This document shows positions 15,972-25,229 of a DNA stretch of 64,000 nt, one piece after another. The number at the start of each line of letters is the position of its first letter. The first letter of the stretch is position 1. The notes under the pieces were generated by a model. That model saw only the letters and a list, made by a program, of their open reading frames with translations, was not told the origin of the DNA and did not search any database. Source of the stretch: Flavivirga aquimarina (GTDB lineage Bacteria; Bacteroidota; Bacteroidia; Flavobacteriales; Flavobacteriaceae); NCBI RefSeq assembly GCF_030540835.1, contig NZ_JAUOEK010000169.1:44598-108597 (forward strand), given 5' to 3'. Position numbers and translations under genes: made by a program.

Positions 15972-17204
15972 TTATAAAGTGGTGAGGTACCAGATACTAA
16001 ATCCTATTAAAAAAGAAATGCCTAGCCAGCTTAAAATGTGAAGTAGTTTAGATGGTTGCCAATCTTTGGGTGTGTGTTTGCTTGAAATTAGAATATAATT
16101 GATAATAGCATAAAAAGGAGCAGTAATAAAGGATAGAATGGTGGCTACTTTTATAAGGAAACCCATTTCTGATGCAAAAAATATAAAAATAACAATAGTT
16201 CCTGTTGCAAGTAAAGCTATCCAAAATTTGTAGGTTAGTTTTGAGTTTTTACCAAAAAGTAATTGTGTTGTTTTTGCCATGACTCTTGGTGAGGCATCTA
16301 ACGTAGTGAGTGTCGTACTAAACATTGTTGTGAAAGCAGCAATACCAATTATAATATACGCCCAACTCCAACCACCTAAGCTGGTTTTGTACATATTTAT
16401 TAATTGATTAGAAAATTTTCCAGCAGAGCTACTAAAAGTTTCCGAACTATTAAACATTACCAAAGCCCCTAATAGCAAAAAACCAATGCCTAATATGATA
16501 GTACCTATGTAACCGACGTTAAAATCGAATAAAGCAGATTTTGAACCATAAACTTTTGTGTCTTTCTTCTTTTCTATAGTCCAAACCGAATGCCATACAG
16601 AAATATCTAATGGAGCCGGCATCCATCCCATAAATGCGATAAGAAATGCAATTTCTACGCTATTATCTGGAAGTATTTGCTTAAAAGACATGGGGGTAGC
16701 GTTATTTAATGCCATACTTACAGCAATTAGAGTACTAATGGTTAATGTAATGATGATAACTTTCATTAACTTATCTAACAGTTTATACTTACCTATTAAT
16801 AGTAATAACAAACAAACGGATGTAATGATAATGGTCCAAACCTCAGTACCACTTATAGAGGCCGTCTCTAAGTTTCCAAAAAGGCTAGAGGCTAAACCTG
16901 CGGTTACTATAGTAACTGCGGTTTGAATCGTAAACATGGTCGCTAAATTTAGTACGTAGTAGGTCGCTAAAACCCCTCTTCCTAATTTCTTGTAGCCGTC
17001 TAATAAACTTTCTCCGGTAGCTGTAGCATAGCGTGGACCAAATTGAAAAAACGGATATTTAAAGATATTTACTAAAAGTAAAGCCCAAAGTAACCCTAAA
17101 CCAAAATCGGCACCAGCGCGAGTAGACTGCACTAAGTGTGATACACCCACGGCTGCTCCGGCAAATAATAAACCGGGACCTAAGTTTTTAAGTTTATTAA
17201 TCAT
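15972..17204 (-). CDS. Nramp-like membrane transporter with altered metal site
   Basis: 410 residues with about eleven hydrophobic membrane segments and the overall sequence pattern of the Nramp/SLC11 family (GPGLLFAGAAVGVSHLVQST, then RAGADFGLGLLW). In true Nramp the first span carries DPGN; aligned here it reads GVSH (residues 20-23). The MPH of span 6 is replaced by MPAPLDIS. The normal divalent-metal ligands are therefore absent and the substrate may differ. The ATG at 17204 overlaps the stop of the sigma factor by four bases, suggesting translational coupling. Confidence 0.85.
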   Translation of the reverse strand: MINKLKNLGPGLLFAGAAVGVSHLVQSTRAGADFGLGLLWALLLVNIFKYPFFQFGPRYATATGESLLDGYKKLGRGVLATYYVLNLATMFTIQTAVTIVTAGLASSLFGNLETASISGTEVWTIIITSVCLLLLLIGKYKLLDKLMKVIIITLTISTLIAVSMALNNATPMSFKQILPDNSVEIAFLIAFMGWMPAPLDISVWHSVWTIEKKKDTKVYGSKSALFDFNVGYIGTIILGIGFLLLGALVMFNSSETFSSSAGKFSNQLINMYKTSLGGWSWAYIIIGIAAFTTMFSTTLTTLDASPRVMAKTTQLLFGKNSKLTYKFWIALLATGTIVIFIFFASEMGFLIKVATILSFITAPFYAIINYILISSKHTPKDWQPSKLLHILSWLGISFLIGFSIWYLTTL

Positions 17205-17749
17205 CCGTTTTTTTGAATAATTTCGGCAAGTAATTTTTTTGCACGCAGAAGCTTTACCTTAACATTATTTATAGGTTCATTTAATTTTTTGGAGATTTCT
17301 TTATAACTTAATTCTTGAAAATAGCGCAGGTTTATAACTTCCTGATAGTGCGGTTTTAATTTCTTGATATCTCGAAGCAGTTTTGCTAGATGCTGTTCTG
17401 TAATGAGTTCGTCTTCGGCAGAAGGTGATTCATCTAATATTTGATATACAGATTTATCATCGTTAGAAATAATTTGGGAAATAGAATTCTTTTCTTTTCG
17501 CAGTAAGTCTATATGGATGTTTTTAGAAATGGTAATAAGCCATGTTTTAAACTTGTACTTATCGTCGAATGTTGTAATTCTATCAAAAGCTTTTGAAAAT
17601 GTTTGAATGGTAATATCCTCGGCATCATTTTCATTATGAATACGTTTTAATTGAAAACCATACACATCATCCCAAAAGACATCTAATAAGTAATTAAACG
17701 CTTTTTGGTCGTTTTCTTTTGCACGTTTAATAGCTTCGCTTATTTCCAA
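17201..17749 (-). CDS. ECF-type RNA polymerase sigma factor
   Basis: 182 residues with sigma region 2 (DAEDITIQTFSKAFDRITTF...FKTWLITISKNIHIDLLRK) and region 4 (LKPHYQEVINLRYFQELSYKEI...NVKVKLLRAKKLL). No anti-sigma gene is adjacent. No ATG fits the start; TTG at 17749 is the likely initiator, within the last codons of the glycosyltransferase (10-base overlap). The three genes from glycosyltransferase through sigma factor to transporter overlap in series and look like one operon. Its regulon cannot be read from this window. Confidence 0.92.
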   Translation of the reverse strand: MEISEAIKRAKENDQKAFNYLLDVFWDDVYGFQLKRIHNENDAEDITIQTFSKAFDRITTFDDKYKFKTWLITISKNIHIDLLRKEKNSISQIISNDDKSVYQILDESPSAEDELITEQHLAKLLRDIKKLKPHYQEVINLRYFQELSYKEISKKLNEPINNVKVKLLRAKKLLAEIIQKNG

Positions 17750-18852
17750 TAATTAGGTTTTGATATAAGATTATTTATAAAGATAGTTAATTGTATAATA
17801 ATTAAAAAAACTTCCAACAAAGGCAGTAAAGCTAACAGATCGGTTTCGTTTAATTTTTTTGAAGATTTTTTAAAAACAATATGTTGAATAATAGCTCTTA
17901 ATAAAAATAAAGCTAAAACAACTTGCCATTGGTGTTTTATAACAACTAATGCGATTGCTAAAGCCCAAAACAGTAATTGAGAACTGTAAATTAAGGCCAA
18001 TAAAATTTTATGCTTTAACTTATAGTATTTTGATGTTGAGACGTGACGTCTTTTTTGTTTAAACCAATTTTTAAAAGTTGTTTTTGGAGCTGATTCTACA
18101 AAGCTGTTTTTTGAAAAGCAGATAGCTGTGTTCTTTTTATTTGCTACCTTATTAACAAATAAATCATCATCACCAGAAAGCACTTTCATATGATCGACAA
18201 AACCATTGGTTTTGAAAAATGTAGTTTTTGTATAAGCTAAATTTCTGCCAACACCCATATAAGGTATCCCTAATTTTGCAAAAGAAAAATAGTGTATTGC
18301 TGTTACTAATGTTTCAAAACGGATGAGCTTGTTTAATAAAGAGTTTTTAATTTTTGAATAACCACTATAACCCAAAACAATATGTTTCTTTTTGCTAAAA
18401 TGGTCGCTCATGTTTCTAATCCAATATTTCGAAAGAGGTTTGCAGTCGGCATCTGTAAACAAAAGAATTTCATTTTTTGAGGCTTTAATACCAAGTGTTA
18501 AAGCATATTTTTTATTTCCCCAAAAAGCTTCGGTATTTTTTACGTTTACAATTTTGATATTTTCATGTTGGTTTGCAAATTGCTCCATAACTTCTAATGT
18601 GTTGTCATTAGAAGCATCATTAATGAGAATGATTTCAAAACTTGGATAGTTTTGGTCAATAGCAGAAGGTAAAAAATTCTGTAAATTTTCGGCTTCATTT
18701 TTAGCGCAGATAATTACTGAGACCTCATTGTTTTTTCTAGATTTTTTTTCTTGTTCAAATAAAGCAAACCTTCCAAAGAAAAAAACATAAAAGATTACTT
18801 GAATAAAAACTACAGCAATGAATGTGTAGAGAACAAAATCAAGAAGTAACAT
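17740..18852 (-). CDS. Family 2 glycosyltransferase, membrane-bound
   Basis: 370 residues. A short N-terminal membrane segment (LLLDFVLYTFIAVVFIQVIFYVFF) precedes a GT-A domain: VSVIICAKNEAENL, EIILINDASNDNT, the DXD-type LLFTDADCKPLS, the acceptor-site region LSGDDDLFVNKVA and KQKRRHVS in place of QxxRW. At least two membrane spans follow (about 285-355). It resembles polysaccharide or glycolipid synthases working at the inner membrane. The donor and acceptor are unknown. It overlaps the sigma factor start. Confidence 0.9.
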   Translation of the reverse strand: MLLLDFVLYTFIAVVFIQVIFYVFFFGRFALFEQEKKSRKNNEVSVIICAKNEAENLQNFLPSAIDQNYPSFEIILINDASNDNTLEVMEQFANQHENIKIVNVKNTEAFWGNKKYALTLGIKASKNEILLFTDADCKPLSKYWIRNMSDHFSKKKHIVLGYSGYSKIKNSLLNKLIRFETLVTAIHYFSFAKLGIPYMGVGRNLAYTKTTFFKTNGFVDHMKVLSGDDDLFVNKVANKKNTAICFSKNSFVESAPKTTFKNWFKQKRRHVSTSKYYKLKHKILLALIYSSQLLFWALAIALVVIKHQWQVVLALFLLRAIIQHIVFKKSSKKLNETDLLALLPLLEVFLIIIQLTIFINNLISKPNYWK

Positions 18853-18858
18853 AAATAA

Positions 18859-19062
18859 TTATGAATGTTGAGGTTCATTACAATCACTAAATTGATCTGG
18901 AGTTTTTCCACAAAAACCACAGGCCTCACCACTTTCATTAAGCATTGGGTTTTGACTTGCACATGTGCCGGCAAATTTACCGTCCTTTTTTGTCCAAATT
19001 TTAATTGCAATTCCAGCAATTCCTAAGCCTAATAAGATGATGGTTATTAAAAGAAGTTTCAT
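18859..19062 (-). CDS. Small membrane-anchored cysteine-rich protein
   Basis: 67 residues. One N-terminal membrane segment (LLLITIILLGLGIAGIAIKIW) is followed by a short polar tail with four cysteines (FAGTCASQNPML, EACGFCGK, FSDCNE). The CGFCG spacing suggests a small metal site or disulfide knot. The tail is predicted to face one side of the membrane only; which side is not clear. It lies six bases before the glycosyltransferase on the same strand, so it probably begins that operon. Proteins like this are annotated as membrane or secreted protein in flavobacteria; function unknown. Confidence 0.75.
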   Translation of the reverse strand: MKLLLITIILLGLGIAGIAIKIWTKKDGKFAGTCASQNPMLNESGEACGFCGKTPDQFSDCNEPQHS

Positions 19063-19091
19063 GTGATAATTTTTTGTTTATCAAAGATCAT

Positions 19092-19130
19092 ACTTCGACT
19101 TATTTCGACTGTGTCCAGCACAAGTCACTT
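19092..19130. repeat. Degenerate dispersed repeat of the CTTCGACT family
   Basis: ACTTCGACT, then TTTCGACTGTGTCCAGCACAAG and TCACTT, resemble a decayed copy of the same CGACTGCG-type repeat found beside the GIY-YIG gene. The copy lies in the 287-base gap between the cysteine-rich protein and aquaporin genes. Nothing else is recognisable in that gap apart from AT-rich sequence ahead of the aquaporin start. Confidence 0.4.
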
Positions 19131-19349
19131 AGCATAAGTATGTAACATCTAATTACTAATATTCCGTAAAGTTTAAAGGTTTTGTAAATGATGTTTCGAT
19201 ATGATTTATTTTCTACAAAGATAATGCTTTTCAATAAAAATAGTGTTGAATATAGTTAGGATATGTTATTTGGGTGACGGATTATATTATTTAGTGTCTC
19301 AATAAATAATTTGTACATTGAAATACTAACTAATTAAAATTTAATATTT

Positions 19350-20036
19350 ATGAAAAAATTATTTGCAGAATTTTTCGGAACATTTTGGCTTGTTTTTGGA
19401 GGCTGTGGTAGTGCTGTTTTTGCAGCAGGTTATCCAGAATTAGGAATTGGTTTTGTTGGTGTTGCACTAGCGTTTGGACTTACTGTATTAACAATGGCTT
19501 ATGCTGTTGGGCATATTTCTGGCGGGCATTTTAACCCAGCTGTATCTCTTGGTTTATGGGCAGGAGGGAAGTTTGAAGCTAAAAACTTAGTAGGTTATAT
19601 TGTAGCCCAATTAATAGGTGCTGTAGTAGCTGCAGCTGCATTATATTTAATAGTAACTAACAAATCTGATTTTATCACTATTGGAGGCTTTGCAGCTAAC
19701 GGTTATGGTGATTTATCTCCCGATAATTACTCTATGACAGCTGCATTAATTACAGAATTTTTACTAACAGCTTTTTTCTTGTTAATAATTTTAGGGAGTA
19801 CGAATGCTAGAGCTCCTAAAGGCTTTGCTCCTATTGCTATTGGTTTGGGGTTAACTTTAATACATTTAATTAGTATTCCAATAACAAATACTTCGGTGAA
19901 TCCGGCACGTTCTACGAGTCAGGCATTATTTGCTGGAGGTGATTTTACATCACAACTTTGGTTGTTTTGGGTGGCTCCAATTGCTGGTGCTATTGTGGCA
20001 GGTTTGATACATAAAACGCTATTTGATAAAGAATAA
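19350..20036 (+). CDS. aqpZ: Aquaporin Z-type water channel
   Basis: 228 residues with six membrane spans. The two NPA boxes that form the pore constriction are [12 protein letters not shown] in the first half and [15 protein letters not shown] in the second, with the selectivity arginine directly after the second NPA as in AqpZ. The histidine near the filter is in [13 protein letters not shown]. The N-terminal [27 protein letters not shown] is a classical AqpZ start. Water specificity is predicted over glycerol. It stands alone and ends in a strong terminator. Confidence 0.95.
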   Translation: MKKLFAEFFGTFWLVFGGCGSAVFAAGYPELGIGFVGVALAFGLTVLTMAYAVGHISGGHFNPAVSLGLWAGGKFEAKNLVGYIVAQLIGAVVAAAALYLIVTNKSDFITIGGFAANGYGDLSPDNYSMTAALITEFLLTAFFLLIILGSTNARAPKGFAPIAIGLGLTLIHLISIPITNTSVNPARSTSQALFAGGDFTSQLWLFWVAPIAGAIVAGLIHKTLFDKE

Positions 20037-20061
20037 TTGAGGGATTATCTTTATTTATATA

Positions 20062-20101
20062 AGAAGCCTCGCTTTAATAAATTAAAACGAGGCTTTTTTT
20101 A
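20062..20101 (+). terminator. Rho-independent terminator after aqpZ
   Basis: AAGCCTCG and CGAGGCTT pair around an AT-rich loop and are followed by seven or more T on the plus strand. The hairpin also lies just beyond the convergent anti-sigma gene. Confidence 0.85.
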
Positions 20102-20117
20102 TAATGTAATATATTGT

Positions 20118-20906
20118 TTACTGTAAGCTAATTTCTGCAACTGTATTCTCAACGGAGGCAATGGTGTTTCCTCCTTTTGGCTCAATAGTAATATTTAAAG
20201 CAAGTGCATTTTCAGCATACGGAATAGACATAAGTTGCCTGTCTGCTTCATTTAAAATCCCTAAGCTTACCATCTGACCTTGTAAATCGGCCCATATTTG
20301 GTAGCACTGTTCTTCTGGTAATTGAGGTAGTGAAACCACATCGATCATAGACGTTTTTTCTTTAGGGTTAATGTAAGCAACTGTTTTTAAGTCTTTTGCT
20401 CTTTCATTTCCTTTGATGATGTATTTTTCAGTCTCCGGATTATTGAGCTTTAATAGTTGCCTCATAACATTATCAAGCATCAGGTTGTTTTTTTCAATAT
20501 CACTTCGTAAATCAAAAATTTCATCAACCACTATTTGGTTTTCTTGAGACAGTTTTTGTTTTTGACTATAGAAATGATAAGAAGTACCAGCAAAAATAAA
20601 GGCAGCAATACTAGCAGCTACGCTAATTTTATACCACGACTTGTATTTTTTCTGTGTATTTAGTTTAACAACTGGTTTCTCATCAAGCTCTTCTAAAATA
20701 TTATTTAAGATGCTTTTAGGGGCCTCAACAGCATTACTTTTAGCTACAATTTCTAAATTGTATTGCAATGTGTTGTATTCATTCTGTACTTCTGGATATT
20801 TTGAAATATAAGATTCAACCTTTTCTGTTTCAACAGAAGTAGTTTCACCTAATAGATATTTTTCTAAAAGGCCAGAATTTAAAAAAGTAGTTATTTTCTC
20901 ATTCAT
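20118..20906 (-). CDS. Anti-sigma factor, RskA-like
   Basis: 262 residues. The N-terminal part (about 1-75) resembles a zinc-less anti-sigma domain (LLEKYLLGETTSVETEKVESYISKYP). One membrane span follows (VAASIAAFIFAGTSYHF, about 90-107), then a coiled segment. The C-terminal extracytoplasmic RskA domain has PQLPEEQCYQIWADLQGQMVSLGIL and the usual closing NITIEPKGG. It holds the sigma factor at 20919 inactive at the membrane in the family's standard scheme. The two genes are 12 bases apart on the same strand. Confidence 0.88.
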   Translation of the reverse strand: MNEKITTFLNSGLLEKYLLGETTSVETEKVESYISKYPEVQNEYNTLQYNLEIVAKSNAVEAPKSILNNILEELDEKPVVKLNTQKKYKSWYKISVAASIAAFIFAGTSYHFYSQKQKLSQENQIVVDEIFDLRSDIEKNNLMLDNVMRQLLKLNNPETEKYIIKGNERAKDLKTVAYINPKEKTSMIDVVSLPQLPEEQCYQIWADLQGQMVSLGILNEADRQLMSIPYAENALALNITIEPKGGNTIASVENTVAEISLQ

Positions 20907-20918
20907 GACTTTGTTTAG

Positions 20919-21449
20919 TTACGGATTATAAATTTTTTTCAATTCACGTAATCCAATTTTTAATCTCGATTTTATTGTGCCCAATGGAATTTCTAATTCA
21001 TCACTGGCTTCTTGTTGTGTCATGCCCTCAAAAAAGAGTGCATTAATTACTATTTGATACTTTTCATCAAGCTTTCTTAGATGGGTTTTAATATCTAAAA
21101 CGTCTTGATTTAGTGCATTTGATGTTATTTTATATACGGATGAAGTTTCTATTTGGACTTCTTTATTGCTTTTATTCTTTAAAGATCTAACTTTATCGAT
21201 AGCAGTATTATACGCAATTCTATATAGCCAAGTAAATAATTTAGCTTTGCTGGAATCGTATTTTTTTGAGTATCTCCATATTTTTACAAAACTTTCCTGA
21301 AGCACATCTTGTGCAGTATCATCATCTGATATTATCTTTTTAATAACACCAAATAATGAATCCGAGTAGCTTTCGTAAAGTAAAGCAATGGCTTTTTTAT
21401 CGCCTTTTTCTAGGTAGTTAATTATTTCTTTTTCTGTAGATGAAATCAA
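20919..21449 (-). CDS. ECF-type sigma factor paired with an RskA-like anti-sigma
   Basis: 176 residues. Region 2 (DDTAQDVLQESFVKIWRYSKKY...KLFTWLYRIAYNTAIDKVRS) and region 4 (QIVINALFFEGMTQQEASDELEIPLGTIKSRLKIGLRELKK) are intact. It resembles the SigK/SigL type that pairs with RskA-like membrane anti-sigma factors, and the partner follows directly. The pair probably responds to envelope or redox stress; the signal and target promoters are not visible here. Confidence 0.93.
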   Translation of the reverse strand: MISSTEKEIINYLEKGDKKAIALLYESYSDSLFGVIKKIISDDDTAQDVLQESFVKIWRYSKKYDSSKAKLFTWLYRIAYNTAIDKVRSLKNKSNKEVQIETSSVYKITSNALNQDVLDIKTHLRKLDEKYQIVINALFFEGMTQQEASDELEIPLGTIKSRLKIGLRELKKIYNP

Positions 21450-21518
21450 AGTAAATTTGGTTTTAACAATTAAATCAGTATAGTGTTAATTGTGCCAAAG
21501 TTAGAAATTTCTTTTAAA

Positions 21519-22532
21519 CTACAAGATATTTACTTCAGCTTCAATAGAAATATCGAAAAGTCTCTTAACTGTTTTTTGTATTAATGTGGAAAGATTTAAT
21601 ATATCAGAACCCTTTGCATTGCCATAATTTACAAGGACTAAGGCTTGATTTTTATGCACACCATAATCGCCAAATCGTTTACCTTTAAATCCAGCTTTTT
21701 CAATAAGCCAACCTGCAGGAATTTTTACTTCATCTTCTGAAATGGGGTAACTCGGAATGTCTGGGAAATTTTGTAATAATGTTTCGAAATGAGATTTTGA
21801 AATTACCGGGTTCTTGAAAAAACTACCACTATTACCTATCTCTTTGGGGTCTGGTAGTTTACTTTTTCTTATAGCTATAACCGCTTTTGAAACATCCTGA
21901 ATGGTTGGATGTGCAATATGCATTATTTCTAATTGAGATTTAATAGCACCATAGTTTACATGAAGTTGATGATTGGTTTTGCTAAGTTTGAAGGTTACAT
22001 TTGTTAGAATATATTTTCCTTTAGCATGTTGTTTAAAAATGGAATTTCTATAACCAAAATCACAATCAACTTTTGTAAAAGTTTTTAACGTTTTTGTGTC
22101 TAACGATATAGCTTCACACGATACAAAAGTATCTTTTAATTCAACTCCATAAGCTCCAATATTCTGGATAGGAGCAGTGCCAACATTACCTGGAATTAAC
22201 GATAAGTTTTCAATACCTCCAAAATCATTATTAATGCACCAAAGTACAAAAGCGTGCCAATTTTCCCCAGCATTTACTTTAACAGTAACAAAATCATCGG
22301 TTTCGGAAATGATTTCTATACCTTTTAAATTAATATGTATAACAAGACCTTCAAAATCTTTAGTAAGTAACATATTGCTCCCGCCACCTAAAATAAGTTT
22401 GTTAGGATGTTCTTTGAGAACTAAAACCTGCTTTAATTCATCAATACTGGAAACAGAAATAAAAAATTTTGCTGATACGTCAATACCAAAAGTATTGTAT
22501 GATTTTAAAGATATGTTTTGTTTTATAGACAC
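21519..22532 (-). CDS. murB: UDP-N-acetylmuramate dehydrogenase
   Basis: 337 residues. MurB reduces UDP-GlcNAc-enolpyruvate to UDP-MurNAc in peptidoglycan synthesis. The FAD-binding LILGGGSNMLLTKDF, LIPGNVGTAPIQNIGAYGVE, the catalytic serine region GNSGSFFKNPVIS and PAGWLIEKAGFKGKRFGDYGVH are present. Length fits the longer type I MurB. The start is GTG at 22532, one base inside the stop of the upstream aminotransferase (TAGTG), so the two genes are translationally coupled. Confidence 0.95.
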   Translation of the reverse strand: MSIKQNISLKSYNTFGIDVSAKFFISVSSIDELKQVLVLKEHPNKLILGGGSNMLLTKDFEGLVIHINLKGIEIISETDDFVTVKVNAGENWHAFVLWCINNDFGGIENLSLIPGNVGTAPIQNIGAYGVELKDTFVSCEAISLDTKTLKTFTKVDCDFGYRNSIFKQHAKGKYILTNVTFKLSKTNHQLHVNYGAIKSQLEIMHIAHPTIQDVSKAVIAIRKSKLPDPKEIGNSGSFFKNPVISKSHFETLLQNFPDIPSYPISEDEVKIPAGWLIEKAGFKGKRFGDYGVHKNQALVLVNYGNAKGSDILNLSTLIQKTVKRLFDISIEAEVNIL

Positions 22533-23722
22533 TAATTATTGTAAACTTTTAAAGCCTCTTTTAAAATATTAACTGCTTTTATTAGACTTTCTTTTTTAAG
22601 TACGTAAGCAATACGTATTTGGTTTAAGCCAACGTTTGCCGTGGAGTAAAAACCACCAGCAGGAGCAACCATTATTGTTTCGCCATTAACATCAAAGTTT
22701 TCTAAAAGCCATTGTGCAAAATCATCAGAATTTTTTATAGGAAGTTCTACAATACAGTAAAAAGCACCTTTTGGTTTTGCTATTTTTACACCATCTATTT
22801 TTTGTAATTCTGAAATTAAAGTATTTCTTCTTTCTACATATTCTTCAATAACCGCATCAAAATAGCTTTGCGGTGTTTCTAGTGCAGCTTCACTAGCAAT
22901 TTGAGCTAATGTTGGTGGACTTAAACGTGCTTGGGCAAACTTCAAAACGGTTTGGATGAGTGTTTTGTTTTTTGATACTAAGCATCCAACTCTTGCCCCA
23001 CACATACTATATCGCTTCGAAACAGAATCAATCATAATGGTATGGTCTTCAAGTCCTGTTTCTTGCATGACAGAATAATGCGTGTTTCCATCATATACAA
23101 ATTCTCGGTATACTTCATCAGCAATTAAAAATAAATCATGCTTTTTAACAATGGCTGCTAGTTTTTGTATTTCTTCTTTAGAGTATAGATAACCAGTTGG
23201 ATTTCCTGGATTACAAATTAAAATAGCCTTTGTTTTTGGAGTAATCAATTTTTCAAATGCTTCGATTGGTGGTAAAGCAAAATTGTTTTCAATTTTAGAA
23301 ATTACTGGAACTACTTTTACTCCAGAAGCTGTTGAAAATCCGTTATAATTAGCATAAAATGGTTCAGGGATAATAATTTCATCATCCACATCCATAATGC
23401 TTCCAAAGGCAAAAAGAAGCGCTTCACTACCACCTGTTGTTACAACAATATCATCATGAGTAACATGGATGTTGTGTTTAGAATAATACGCTGAAATTTT
23501 TTGCCTGTATGTCTCAGAACCTTCCGATCTGGAATACGCTAATATGTCTATATTGCACTCTTTTATCGCTTGTAAAGCAATTTCGGGAGTTTTAATATCT
23601 GGTTGTCCAATATTTAGATAATAAATACTTTTTCCTTTTTTTACAGCTTCTTCAGCATAAGGAACTAGTTTACGTATGGGAGATGCAGGCATTTGTTGCC
23701 CTTTTTTGGATATTATTGGCAT
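22532..23722 (-). CDS. Pyridoxal phosphate-dependent aminotransferase, class I
   Basis: 396 residues of fold-type I aminotransferase, closest in style to aspartate/aromatic aminotransferases of the 1-beta/gamma kind. Seen are YLNIGQPDIKTPE near the N-terminus, VTTGGSEALLFAFGS, NPGNPTGYLYSKEE, the PLP-contacting LIADEVYREFVYDG and the Schiff-base lysine in SVSKRYSMCGARVG. The C-terminal arginine for the substrate carboxylate is in NQIRIAYVL. The substrate is not certain; aspartate, aromatic or branched-chain amino acids are possible. Coupled to murB. Confidence 0.92.
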   Translation of the reverse strand: MPIISKKGQQMPASPIRKLVPYAEEAVKKGKSIYYLNIGQPDIKTPEIALQAIKECNIDILAYSRSEGSETYRQKISAYYSKHNIHVTHDDIVVTTGGSEALLFAFGSIMDVDDEIIIPEPFYANYNGFSTASGVKVVPVISKIENNFALPPIEAFEKLITPKTKAILICNPGNPTGYLYSKEEIQKLAAIVKKHDLFLIADEVYREFVYDGNTHYSVMQETGLEDHTIMIDSVSKRYSMCGARVGCLVSKNKTLIQTVLKFAQARLSPPTLAQIASEAALETPQSYFDAVIEEYVERRNTLISELQKIDGVKIAKPKGAFYCIVELPIKNSDDFAQWLLENFDVNGETIMVAPAGGFYSTANVGLNQIRIAYVLKKESLIKAVNILKEALKVYNN

Positions 23723-23826
23723 TCTGTGAAAAATTATGCTGCAAAGTTGAGAAAATTATCTTAAATTTTTTTTAAAAAACAAAACTAAATAATCAAGTTA
23801 ATATAAAAGATTCGTAAATTCATAAT

Positions 23827-25176
23827 ATGAAAATTATCATCTCATCAATCAATAAGTTTTTTATTGTTATTTCAATATTTTTTTGTTTCAGTAATCTTGG
23901 TTTTTCTCAAAATGAATTTGTTATTCAAAATAAAAAAAAATCGGACAAAATTAGTTTTAAATTAATAAGTAATCTAATTATTTTACCTGTAGAAGTTAAT
24001 GGTGTAAAATTATCTTTTTTATTAGATACAGGGGTAAGTAAAACGATTCTTTTTAATGTTTCAGATACCCTAAAAATAAAAAATACTGAAACTATTTTTT
24101 TAAGAGGTTTGGGTGATAAAAAATCTGTAGAAGCATTAAAATCCAGAAATAATGTTTTTAAAATAGGAGATGTTACTAATTTCAATCAGGATTTATATGC
24201 GATTTACGATTCTAATCTAAATTTCACCCCCAGATTGGGTATACCAGTTCATGGCATTATTGGTTTTGATTTGTTTAAGGACTTAATAGTAGAGATAAGC
24301 TATTCTAAAAAGGTTATAACCTTAACGAAACCAGAAAAATATAAGTATAAAAAGTGTAAAAAATGCGAAAGATTAAATTTAGAATTTTACAATAACAAGC
24401 CTTATATCAATGCTGAAGTAACTATAGAAGAAAAAAAGATACCTATTAAATTACTAATAGATTCTGGAGGTAGTGATGCTTTGTGGTTGTTTGAGGATAA
24501 CTCTTTAGGGATTAAATCGAGCAATAACAATTTTTATGATTTTCTTGGGCATGGTTTAAGTGGAAGTGTTTACGGTAAACGCTCAAAAGTTAAAAGCCTT
24601 TCTTTAAAAAGCTTTGAGCTTAAAATGGTTAATGTTTCGTATCCGGATTCGGTATATATATCACAGGCAAGAAAAATTAAGGATCGAAATGGCAGTGTGT
24701 CTGGCAATGTGCTAAAACGTTTCAATGTTATTTTTGATTATCAAAATGCAATGATTACATTAAATAAGAATGGTTATTTTAATGATAAATTTCGATATAA
24801 TAAAAGCGGTATAGAATTAGCGCACAGTGGATATATGCTAGTAAAAGAAAGGGAAGGGGCTTCTGTTAGTAGTGCTCTTAATACGAATTATAAAAGCCAA
24901 AATGCTACAAAAATTATAATAAATCCTCGATATAAATTATCATTGAAGCCTAGTTATGTTATAGTGGAACTAAGAAAAAATTCTCCAGCAGAAAAAACAG
25001 GTTTGCTTGTAGGAGATTCAGTTTTGAGTGTAAATGGCAAGCAGGCTTATCAATTTAAGTTACAGGAATTAATTCAAATGTTTTATGGAAATTCGGGTAA
25101 ACTTATTAAAATAGTAGTTTCAAGAAATAATATAATTCTAGCTTTCGAATTTAAGTTGGAAGATCTTTTTAAATAA
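23827..25176 (+). CDS. Exported retropepsin-like aspartyl protease with PDZ domain
   Basis: 449 residues with a signal peptide ending near FSNLGFSQ (residue 28). Two retropepsin-like halves follow: the first has FLLDTGVSKTILF (D67-T68-G69), the second LLIDSGGSDALWLF (D212-S213-G214). A C-terminal PDZ domain (about 370-445) includes VELRKNSPAEKTGLLVGDSVLSVNG. An intramolecular pair of DTG/DSG motifs gives a plausible pepsin-type active site in one chain. Proteins of this layout are common in Bacteroidota periplasm; substrates are unknown. It stands alone and is followed by a terminator. Confidence 0.88.
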   Translation: MKIIISSINKFFIVISIFFCFSNLGFSQNEFVIQNKKKSDKISFKLISNLIILPVEVNGVKLSFLLDTGVSKTILFNVSDTLKIKNTETIFLRGLGDKKSVEALKSRNNVFKIGDVTNFNQDLYAIYDSNLNFTPRLGIPVHGIIGFDLFKDLIVEISYSKKVITLTKPEKYKYKKCKKCERLNLEFYNNKPYINAEVTIEEKKIPIKLLIDSGGSDALWLFEDNSLGIKSSNNNFYDFLGHGLSGSVYGKRSKVKSLSLKSFELKMVNVSYPDSVYISQARKIKDRNGSVSGNVLKRFNVIFDYQNAMITLNKNGYFNDKFRYNKSGIELAHSGYMLVKEREGASVSSALNTNYKSQNATKIIINPRYKLSLKPSYVIVELRKNSPAEKTGLLVGDSVLSVNGKQAYQFKLQELIQMFYGNSGKLIKIVVSRNNIILAFEFKLEDLFK

Positions 25177-25177
25177 A

Positions 25178-25207
25178 AAAAAGCCTAAACCGTAGTTTAA
25201 GCTTTTC
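25178..25207. terminator. Bidirectional terminator between the retropepsin gene and the DUF1573 gene
   Basis: AAGCCTAAAC pairs with GTTTAAGCTT, with an A run on one side and a T-rich stretch on the other. It sits between two convergent genes. Confidence 0.65.
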
Positions 25208-25229
25208 TTATTTTCTTTATATAAAGAGT

